Shown here in pieces: positions 49,401-61,400 of a DNA stretch of 64,000 bases; positions within the stretch are counted from its first letter, which is position 1, and each line of letters starts with the position of its first letter. Source of the DNA: Branchiostoma floridae (lineage: Eukaryota; Chordata; Leptocardii; Amphioxiformes; Branchiostomatidae); assembly GCF_000003815.2 (NCBI RefSeq), contig NC_049990.1, forward strand, positions 11,210,985-11,274,984. The letters are read 5' to 3'. The notes under the pieces are model-generated. The model had not been told where the DNA came from, ran no database searches, and was given only the letters and a program-made list of their open reading frames with translations. A program made the position numbers and the translations under genes.

Positions 49401-52400
49401 CCCATGGGCCTTTGCTCCATCCTCGGACCACCTGGAAGATTAAAAAAAGAGATTCAGGCTGGAGAATAACCTTCATGGAAGAAGATGCTGTAAAACAAAT
49501 AGGCCACAAAAGACCTTTTTCATTCTGGATGATTATTTTGCTTAATACAGTATGAAGAAGACAAATGTACCTGGTGGTAGGGGCTGTTGGTAACCATACG
49601 AAGGATGAGGGTTGGGTTGGAGATAGTAGTTTGGCTGCATCATGTGCTGTTGTTCTCCATAAGGTGGGATCTGGTTCATTAAAGTGCTTGTATGGCTCTG
49701 TGGGGTGGAAAAAAGAGGCATCACATTAAAGATTTTTCTTACAATAACAATCATTTTCATAATATTCACTTCTAGATGAAGTTCTGTTTCACCGAATATC
49801 ATTATGAAGCACGTTTTAACTATTTATACTTGCCTGGGAGAGGCGAGAAATCCTACAAGACTGCAGCAAAGTTCAAGGGGAATAAAAGTATGTAGTAAGT
49901 ATGATGTTAAGACAGAGAATAATGTAGTAAAGCAGAATGGTATCATGATATCACAACGTACCATGATGATCAGAATAGGCTAGAGAAGCATGGATTGGTT
50001 AATAATGTAGTAGCTGCAGTGAAAACTGCTCAAGAAGACCACTCAAAGGACCCACAGTACCTGGTCTATTTGGACAGGTGGTCAAAATGGACAGCTAGAT
50101 ATTATAAGTGTTAGATGCTTGTGTCAATGGGAAAAATATCTAGAGGGCCAGCAAGAAGTGGTCACATTGACCAGATGGTCTTTACTTAGAGGTGGCCACT
50201 TGTACAGGTTAGACTGTAACATGGTGACTTGGAGATAAACTATAATGACATTACCCCCTGTCCTTCCCCCTGGGTTTACAGTGATAAGTGCAGGTATGAG
50301 AACAGACCTGGTCCCTGTTGGATTGGTTCACAGCCTTAGACTGTCTGCGTTTCCTGGCTGCCGCTGCTTTGGTTTTCTTGGGCGTCTGCGCAGGCTTGGG
50401 CTCGGGCTGCTTGATCGGGTCTGGCGTCTGCTTCCCTTGGTCCTGCAAGGGTTAACAAATCATATCAATGGCAGAAATCCTTGCAAAAATGCCTACTGCA
50501 TTTTCTGCCATAAAGTTAGTAATACTTGTCTCAAAGATCAGATAGATATCATTTTGGTAGTGCTTCATCACCAGGGTTCAAGCCAGCGTCCATCCTTATG
50601 TCCTTTGACGGAATTTTGTTGCTGGAGACAGACAAAAATTTTGCCCATTCCGTCCTCTATGAGGACAAAAATTGGCATGTAAAGATATGAATTGAACCAA
50701 GCCGAGTCTACCAGGAAAATTTGTCCCTAAAAATAAAGGAAATAGCATTTCAGAGGTCCTATATTTCTAAATTTTCCTGGGGAAGCATACACCGGACTCC
50801 TGCCTTCAGCAGCATTTCCATACAAAATCCTGAGGACGGAAAAAATTTCAGGTTGGCTACAACACTGTTTATCACTATTGTGATAATACAATACACCAAA
50901 CCTACTTGAGCAGGAGCTGCAGTTTCCTCCTCCTCCACTGGGGGGAGTGGTGGCGGCTCCAGGTAGTACTCCATGGGTTTCTTCCTGGTGTGGGTGTGGT
51001 GCAGCAGCAGCCGGTGCTGCTCCTCATACAGCAGGGGTTTCCTCTCCATACGGACCGCACCAAACCAGGACCAGGACAGGGGGCCAGGGTTCTTGTGTCC
51101 CTCCAACAGATCCCAGCCTGATACCTTCTGTTTGCTGGCAACTTGGAGACCCTGGGATGGAATAAAGCCACAGCATATTACTTTCAAGATAAAAAGGAAA
51201 TTCTGAGGTAGATTAGCCAATTAATGAACATCCCAGAATCAAGACCTGATTATTACTAAAAAGAAAAAAAAGGAAACTCTAAAGTAGCAATAGCCAGTAA
51301 ACAGCCTCCTAAGAACTCTTACAGTTACAGTGGCAATTTATCTTCCCCTTCCTGATTGGTTAGTAGTCAATTGATGGACAGCCTTATACAAGACCTCGAT
51401 TCTGATTGGTCGCTTGTTAGCCAATGTCAAACAGCCTTCTAGGAATCACTTGGCTCGGGTGGAAATATCTACTTTCCTATATTCCCTATCATCTAACTAA
51501 TAAACAGCCCTGTAACATATAAAACTCCTGAAGATGTAACACAGTACCTGCTTCTTGTCGATGGAGTCAAAATCAGCGATCTTGTTGCCCTTAGTGTCTA
51601 TGAGGCTTCCCATTGGTTCACAGGTGATGACATCAGTAAACTGTTTAGACAGTGGCAGAAGCTGCCTGACTTTGTCCACCCCTGGGGAGTGTTTGTCACC
51701 AAGTTCTTTCTGTAACGAAAAACAAACAAACAAAAAAACATCAGTTCTGTACTTCTAGACAAATATGCATTGCCAACTGAACGTTAAGATTTTTGCCATT
51801 TTTCAAGCATGACGTTCCCTTTTTCTGCTTTACAACAATACAGAAAGTCTTCCAACTCATCTTCAACTCTTGATAACGTACCTTGAGTTTCTTGATGAGG
51901 TTGATGTATATTCTTCTCTCGTCCCCAGAGCTAGGACTACTATCTTTTGACTCAGATGCCATTGTACTACTGAGTAGTACACACAGCATGTCCAGCACTG
52001 TGGTAAACAGGGCACTGCAAAAAACAAAACAAGAAAAACAATTCTCATTAAGGATTTGGTACAAGTAGATTTTTTTCTGAAGACATGTGAATTTTTAAGT
52101 TTACTTTCCCTTTGTAATTATCATGTATGTATAAGTTCTAAAAATGTAGAAACCTGGCTTAGCCATTGAAAATTGATAGACAAATGTTTGGTTATTAATG
52201 CTAGATATCACTGATGGAAGTTCACCTGTTGTTTTGAGGGTCCACAGTACCAGAGCTGATGAGCTGTAGCAGTAACAGGGCCCAGTCTGTTGTCAGCTGG
52301 GTGCTGCGCTGGACTGTGTCAAACATCCCACCTAACTACAAACACACACAGATAACAGAAATTCCATATTAATCAAAGTCCAGGTGGACCATTACTTGAA

Positions 52401-55400
52401 CAGAATGCTCTGCAAATACATGTAGCACCTGTAACAATCCATGTAAAAGTTGTGAGACTTTGTATCATAAGGCACCTATTGTTTCTGATGTTGTAAGTAT
52501 ATAAAGCAAAATTTTAAAATACTTACCAGGCTTAATCTTAACTGTAAGGATTCCTCCAACATCTTCTTATTCTTCACATCCTCAAAGAAGTGTTCCTGTT
52601 GAGACAGCAATGAAAAAGTTTAGTTTAAGAAATTTTAAAACATTGGTTAAAAATTACATAGTATGCTTTCTTATATCTGACTGAAACTGATATACAATGT
52701 ATATGCTAACTCTAAGTCTGTTTGCATCATGGCCCTGACATTACTTACATCTTTTTCTTTGGCCTGAAGCAGCTGTGTCAGCTGTGTCTGTAGGGAGGAC
52801 AGCAGGCCCTCGCGCTGTTCATCCTGTCCTTTCAGACAAGTCAGCACCACGGACAGGAAGGGCTGCTGGTTCAACAGGGACAGCCTACAGAAAATAGAAC
52901 AGCAATCAGGTGACATAGTAAACTGGACAGCACAATGCTGTGCTGTTCAGCAGAAAGATTAGATGGACCAGCAGATTACTCAGACAGCAAAGAAAGCACA
53001 ACCACAGCTGCTGTAAACTGTAGACTGTAAGCTCTGTTTGCAGAATGGACAGCAAGCTGTTTCAGACAAAGTAATATGGATGGAAGAAATAACTGCTGTT
53101 CATTAATGTTTTCCTTGCACACCATTGTCATAAATCACTAATAACTTGCTGACAACATCTTTGCTTTCATAAATATGCATATTAGTTAATATAGATATTC
53201 ATCCATGTTCCTAAAACTTTTGAACCTAGATATCTTAACTTGTACATTTCCGAGACTCTAAAAACACATATCAGATAGTTACACACGTTTTCTGGGCTTG
53301 CCGCTCCCTGTCAGCCTTGGACCTTGCAAAGCAGCTGTTTCCGCTCTCCAGCACCTGGCCAGCTGCGCGCAGCACCCGCCCCTGCACCGAGCTGGGCATC
53401 TTGGAGATCAGGGGGGCCACCAGCCAGCTGTTGTGCCACTCCACGTCCTCCCTACAGGTGGGTTGATAAAACATTAGTTTCTGATATTATAAAGGGGGAG
53501 GGGGCTGATGTACATGTACCATGTATGCTGTAGTGCAGAGACTTTTAGTTCATGGGCCAGAGGACATATCAGTAATGCTGGTTCACCTTTATCCAAGGGT
53601 AACCTATATTTTGTTGTTTGTACAAAAAACGTATTTAGGAATATGAAGTCGACGGACGGTGGTTTCAAATTGAATTATAACAATATTTTTTTTTGCTAGC
53701 TTGTTGTTTTGAAGGTTGACAATCAATCCAGAGGTTCTTGTTATGCTGACCACAGATATCCACAAACACAGACTGACACACACACATACACAGGCAAACA
53801 GACACATACACAGACCCGCCATTTCATGGCGGTAAAGATCACTTCTATAGTAACAATCCGACCAGCTTACTTCGTCTCTCCCTTGTCCCCTTGTGTTGTC
53901 TGGCGCTGGAACACTTCAATAGTGCAGTGGGCTATCTTATCCAGTAAGCTGTTCATCTCCTAAAACAAAAACAACCAGGGGTTTAGGATCTTTGAAATAA
54001 TGATAATACTGTTACAAACTTTTGTAACATATTGATACCTCTAGTTTGAATAGGTACAGAAATGATTTCTTCAATATAAAGAAGAACCTACGTACCGAAG
54101 GCGGACACTGTTTTATCATGACCTGCAGTTCCAGCCACGACACACGCAGCCACCACTTATCCAGCCGCTACAGGGACAGGCACAACAAAACATACAAATC
54201 AAAAGAAAGAATATTTTTCTTTTCATGAACATTGTTCTGTACTTTTGCAATCAATTTTAATCATACACCATATCATAACNNNNNNNNNNNNNNNNNNNNN
54301 NNNNNNNNNNNNNNNNNNNNNNNNNNNNNNNNNNNNNNNNNNNNNNNNNNNNNNNNNNNNNNNNNNNNNNNNNNNNNNNACTGTCATCATCATCCAATAG
54401 TCCTGGCATCCCTTCTGGGTAACAGATCAACTGGAGTAGGTTCTGGGCCTAGGGGAAGAAATATGACAACTATTTTATTTAACATGTGACAAAAATGCAA
54501 TCTTGATATGTTGAGACATACTGTAAGATTGTAATGAATTGCCATACTGTATATGGCTGTAAGATATGGCTCTTCAATATACGTATGTATGTCTGTACCT
54601 GTTGTAATAGTTGTGATAGCACAGGGTCCACTAGTAGTTCTGCTGTACACAGACAGTGCACCTTTACCTAGTCCTGCTGACAGTACAGCACACATTGGTG
54701 TAATTATAACAGTTACTGTACCTGCTGTTGGGCCAGCATGGAGTTTTGCTGTACATGGTCAGACAGCGCTCCTTTACGTACTCCTGCTGACAGTACAGCA
54801 CAGTGCTATATAATCATAATAACTGTACCTGTTGTGATAGCATGGGGTCCAGCAGTAGGTCTACTATACACAATCAGACACTAGTGAGCACTCCTCTACC
54901 CACCCCTGCTGACACATTGCAATGATAACTGTACCTGTTGTTGTGACAGCAGTTCTGCTGTACACAGACATCACTCCTGTACTCACTCCTGCTGACAGTA
55001 CAACACACAGTGCTATGTAACAAATATGAATAATAACTGAACATGTTGTTGGGACAGCATGGGATCCAGCAGAAGTTCTGCTGTACACAGCCCCTCGGGA
55101 TTGTGCAGACAGCGCTCCTGTACCCACTCCTGCTGACAGTACAGCACACACAAGAATACAATAACTGTACCTGTTGTTGTGACAGCATGGGATCCAGCAG
55201 TAGTTCAGCTGTACACAGTCCCTCCGGGTCGTGCAGACAGCGCTCCTGTACCCACTCCTGCTGACAGTACAGTACACACAAGTATACAATAATAACTGTA
55301 CCTGTTGTTGAGACAGCATGGGGTCCAGCAGTAGTTCAGCTGTACACAGCCCCTCTGGGTCGTGCAGACAGCGCTCCTGTACCCACTCCTGCTGACAGAT

Positions 55401-58400
55401 GGTGCGCAGACAGTACTTGGCGTACTCGTGGAGACTGGCATTTTCAAGATGACCTAAAGGGGGAGAGGGAGGCACTACTGTGACTTTGTGAAAAGCATGT
55501 TGTACAAGTACGTGTTTGTCCCTTCTAAGGTGTTTCTCTTCTAAATTTCTATATTTCAAAGCTAGCATACAGCATCTTTCCAAGACTGCTANNNNNNNNN
55601 NNNNNNNNNNNNNNNNNNNNNNNNNNNNNNNNNNNNNNNNNNNNNNNNNNNNNNNNNNNNNNNNNNNNNNNNNNNNNNNNNNNNNNNNNNNACGCGACCC
55701 TGATCCTCCCCCAATGTCAAGGTCAAGGTCATCCAGTCCAGAGATGGGGGCGAAGAGGCTGGAGATGCTGATCTCACCTGAGGAGTTTGTATTGTTACCT
55801 GGACCTCCCGAGGTGTGGCCGGCATCACCTGTATCATTCAGGTAGAGCAGGAAGGTCTTAAAATCCAGAATCAACAAAGTCAGGACTACTGTAACAGATA
55901 CAGTAGCTTACATACAAAGTACACAAAAGTTACAATAATTGGCTAGTAATCCTAGGAAAACACAATGTGCATCATAAGCTTCCTTGCATCACTGAACCTT
56001 GCAAAGTCACATGTTGAAACTCCAATTTCTAGGTCATTAGAGAACATTTTTTCATGACTATCAAAGCTACTAATATCCAACTTAAAGTTGAACTTTGTAT
56101 TTTAGTATTAGAAACAAACGTAGCTACACAGAAACAGTTATTATAATAAGCTTCTCACCAAACTTAACTTAAGACTTTCCTGTTACAGTTATGTGTTCAT
56201 GTTCAAAACCAACAAAACACTTTGCTTTATCTACACAATACCAGAACGACAGTTGACATCTCACCAAGCATCAGTACAGCTTTCAGTACAGCCAGCACAG
56301 CCCCCACACTCATGCTGTTGTGTGCAGCGTACAGCAGGTGGCGGTCACACGATGACTTGATGTGGAAGATGTTGCGGTGGCCAGGCTTCTTGGCGTCCAC
56401 CGGCTCCGAAGAGCTGCGGCGGAACAGGTGCAGCAGCAGGTGGCAGGTGAGGCGCGCACCTGGCTCCGCATCCTGATCTCCTCCAGCTGGAAATGCATGA
56501 ATAAATAATCATGTTCATCATCGCTAAAACTACTGTACATATTACATACCAAGTATCATGAAAATCCATAGACTCCTTCTAGAGTTATCCTCTTTCAAGA
56601 TTTCTAACAAATATGCCCCAGCAGTTTGAGAACAGGCTGCTGGGGGATGAAACCTACATGTATGTCACTTACATCCCACGCACAAGAGCTATCTTCCACC
56701 CAAAGATCATGAACATATCCTGTCTAGAGTAGGAGAAATCAAAAGCAGATGTTTCATTGTAGTAAAAAAATTGCCCTCGGGACAAAGTGCACAAATGGCT
56801 TTCCCAAGAATTGTCAATGGCATTGGAAGTATTGTTAATGGTAAAATATAAACATCTATACATTAGCAGCTATACATTGTTGACAACCTTTGTATCAATA
56901 TGACTTATGAAAGTCTATCAAAGCAACCACATCAAAGAAAGGGTGCAAACTAAATTCATTCACTGAGTTGGGACATATTCAAAGGTTCCAACAACAGAGA
57001 CGTCAACAAAACATTTGGACAGCTACTATATTTGACATGTACATACCAGAGGGACAGGCAGCCATGAGTGCGGGAATAGCCACATGTTTGACGAAGTCCT
57101 CCAGACTGAAACAGTGCCGAGCGATCAGGATAGCTGTGAACACTGCTAGTGAGTCATGGATGGACAGGTCTCCTACCTATGGGGACAAATTCAAAACATG
57201 TCACAACAGTGCCATGTGGTGCAAAGAAAAAGTGCAGTATTCCATGACACTGGAAAAATGAGCTACTGTAAAAACAGAAACTTTTCCATTTCAGTAAGTG
57301 ACTACTGTATATGATGCTACGGTAACCTCAAACTCAAAACCACCAGGAATATTCAATTTTCTTGCTACCATGAAAATATAACCACTGCAAACATTTCTAC
57401 ATTTTACAGTACAAAATATCGCCTACTCACATCAACACTGCAGAGGAGGTCGTTGAAGCCACACCCATGATTGGATGAACAGCAGAGAGCCTTGAGTACG
57501 CCAAGCCACTCAGAACTCAGTGAGTTACAGAACGCAGTCAGTTCAGAGCAGAGAACAGATATCTCGTTGATCCTGTAGAATTAAAGAGATTTTAACAACA
57601 TTGAATAACTTGTCTGGGAAAATTTCAAGATTTCAGGACACTTAGAGATGCAAAAACTTGAAGCATGACGAAGTGCTTAGTGGAACAGTAGCCTTGTGGT
57701 TAGGGCTGTTAACTGAGAGAACCTGAAGGCACTGAGTTTAAATCCCTGACAGATCCAGATGGTTTCAACTCTTGATCAAAGTGAAAATGAGTACCTAGCT
57801 TCAGTTAGGAACATCCCTCGATAGGATACCATATAGAGGCCCATTTTTGAGGAGAGACACATTTTCAGCACGTTAAAGAACCCACCACAATGGTCCTGAT
57901 GTAAGTGGATCAGATACATGTATGCAGCTTGTACTGTTCAGTACAGACTTGTTGTGTTACACCATGAGGTGGTTTACCAAGTCTATGATACAAACAAACA
58001 AGAATTACTGTCAGTTGTACAAACCTATTAATGTCTTGTCCATTACAGATGATCAGTAGCACATTGCACACGAAGCTGTAGCGGTTGGCTGGGTGCTCGT
58101 TCAACTTTTTGGCCAGCGACAAGCGTTCTCTCGGCTGTTGTAATACGTTTATCCTGTAACAACAATATGGCTTAATATTCTATTGTATGGTCTAGAATAG
58201 TCAAGGAACATTATAGGATCATCGTTAAAACTTTGGTATTTTCTACCTAAATTTCTTTTCAAGAAACATTCTAAGACTTACAATTGAGTCACAAGTATAG
58301 CAAGAAGCACAATTATAAGAAACATAATATTTAAATGAGTGGTAAAACATAAGTATGAGGCTCACCTGGGGTTTTCTACGATGTCTAACATGAAGTCAGG

Positions 58401-61400
58401 GTTCCACAGGAGGTTAGACGCTGATGGCTGGATACTGACAAAAACGGTGTTCTTCACTCGAGAGCAGGCTGAGCTAAAAACGTCTCCGAACCGTTGCTGA
58501 AAAAAACATTAACCAAAGTGTACCATTAACATATTCCTGGCAAATATATGTACATACTGAACTTCTGCAGAAATTGCAGCTAGTATTTTGCCTGTTATAA
58601 TTTTTGACTATTAAAATCTTCTTGGTTTATAATAGAAAATGACAAAGATCCATTCAAAACCTATCAACAAAAAGAACACATTCAAATAACATCTTGTTTT
58701 TTTAACACTTTAAACATATCATACTTTACAATGTACATACTAGATACAACAGTGCCCAATGGCCTGCTGGGATAGCTGACCTTGAGATGCGATGAGGACG
58801 TGTAGAGGTCGTACAGGTAGGCCAGGATGCACCTCTCAGGAGAGGAACAGTCCGAAGGGTTCCCAACATGCTTCACTACACTGCACAGTCTGGAATACAA
58901 CAAGCAAACAGGCAATGCCATTAAATGAAAGAGTACAATGTTTCAATTGTAAAAAGTAATTTTTAAATGAGAGTTAAAAATTTCTTATTGTGAAATTTTT
59001 TTAAAAATTTTGTGAATATTTGGGGGGGGGAGCATTTTTTGTGAATTTGCTGTTATGGTCTCAGAACACAGTTTTTCGGGTATGGGGATTTACATGGTTA
59101 AGGACCCCAAAGTGAGGTGGTTCGACGACTCAAAACCTATAGTAGGGTGCAGATACAATTCACAAGAATTTAGTATGTTGAAGTTGAGGGTACAAGCTAC
59201 AAAATATCAGAAGATGAGCATAGATTTGCCGGCTCGTTTTTCCATAACAGACACTTTGATTTGACCCCCAGCGGAGGTCATGGAACTGCAGGCGTCGAAC
59301 AGGAAGTGCCGGTAACATATCAAGGCGCAAATTCCCGTCGGCCGAAAAAGCGACGTAATCCAACTTATACAGTATGAACACCGATGTATTCCTCTGCTAT
59401 TCACCACAGATTCCACCTCGCTGTCGTGCACGGAAGAATAAATACGGCCTTTGCAAGTACCGCGATGCACTATTTTAACCCGAACTACTTTTGGGGACGG
59501 GGGTCGCGGATAAATACTGTGTTATGAGTCTTAGACCTTATGTTTTTATTCATAGTTGTGAATTTCTTACAATATCTCTCTATGCAATTTCCTGCAAGCC
59601 TGGTGGACCAGCGCCAAAGCAACCTTCCCATCCTGCCAGTTCCTGGCTACTAATACATCATTTTCTGTCTCCTATCCTGGCACTCTACAATACTCCAGTG
59701 AATAGAGACTGACACCAAGATAGCAAACAAAGAGACAGAAAACAACACCTTCATTTTCATAAACTTAAGGTAAAAAGAAAATTTAAATAAACGACATTTC
59801 TCACCCTTCAAAGACAGTGACTGATCTTTGCTGGTCCACCAGCAGACAGGCATGGTAACGTCGGAGTACTGCCACGATACACAGGCACAGACTGGTGGTG
59901 TAGGAGCCAGCTAAACTGGAGGACTTCAGCATCAGTTCTGCCTCCACCTGGCTCAGTTCTGTCAACAGCTGCAGGAAAAACAACAATCTTAATGTACAAC
60001 CGCGATGGTGGTAAATTCCATCTTTCTGTTACTTTTGATCACTGTTTTCCTAATGTGTTGGGACAAAACTCAAATTGTACAAAATTTGGATTTTACCGAC
60101 ACACATGAGCTTTCACTTGAATCAAATCTCAATTACTTAAATGTACGTTTATTTTAGTTGCAAAAATACCAATTAATGCATGGAGGTTGCATGTTGTGTT
60201 AGCAAAATGACTTAAATCAGTAAGTCAGTATAATCACATTTTGGTGAAAGCAAAATCTACAGAACTGCCAATGTCAAGACTTGGACGAAATGAAAACGAA
60301 AAAGATGATAGTTCTAATCTGCAGAGTTGGAAACCATCTGTATTATGAACATCAAAAACAAGAATTGCAGATGGCAAAAATTTGGCAGAACTAGAAAAAC
60401 AATGTTTGGAAAGGCATGTAAAAAGGAAATGTATCCAGTGAGTCAACAGAAAGTTAAAAAGGTCTGCATTAAAAGATACTCTTAAATTCCATTTGGTGTG
60501 GTCTATATTGGTTTTTAAGTCATTTTAAGACTCCCCCTTTACCTGAATGGTGAAGTCCAACAGCCCATGTATGTTGAGTGCCAGTTCCATGAGGTCCAGT
60601 ACAAAGGTAATGTGCTCTATAGGGGGGAGGTGGGAATTGGTCCCTGCTAGGAACCCTGACACCAGCTCCAGGATGTGGTGTGTACAGGTGTGGGTCACAC
60701 TGTGCTGGTCAAAATACGTCAGCTGTTGCACCTGGGAAAACACAGTTGGTTTGTTACTGTTAGTAAATAAGAAAGGAGAAGGACTACTGATGAAGGTTTG
60801 ACATCCAAGTAATACAAAAGTTTCTCAAGTATCTGGATAAGTTTTAAAAGTGGCAAGATTTTTCCACTGAATCCGCTGTATCTTTTCAGCGACTGAATAG
60901 AATCTGAGGGTTATCCGGCATTTTACCAATACTGAGTAGGTAAATGGGGTAATGATAATTCGAAGGAAATATTACATTTTTAGAAAGATCTGGATCTGGA
61001 AAGCAACTCTCAAAGGCTTTTCCTACTGACAGGATGTCAATGTATCAGCTAGCAGCTTTTTTTCAGACTGCAGAATGCTAGCATATAGATTCTACTGCAT
61101 AGATGACAAGTGGACTTAAAAATGATGGAGAAACTATGTCTCCCTCTTTGATTGCGTTTTTTGTAATGACACTAATGTTCAATAATCTAGGACTGAAACT
61201 CTACCTTCTGTTCAAAGATAACAACGTAAATTTTCTTCTTTAAAAGAAGCTAAGTTAACTAATAGTTCCCACCTTTTCCTTGAGTCCCCGCAGGTCCACA
61301 GGTGTGTCTGACTTGCTCTGTTTCTTACTCTTACTTTCCTCCTTCTTCTCCACTCCTCCCAGCTTGTTCAGGCCCTTCTGGATTTCTTTGGTCATTTTTC

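Noticed and set aside
54864-55877. 337-aa continuous minus-strand frame
   Set aside because: It runs through a 100-N gap, real exons, introns and shifted repeat copies. Only the part from 55453 to 55302 is supported as coding, together with 55692-55828 in a different exon.
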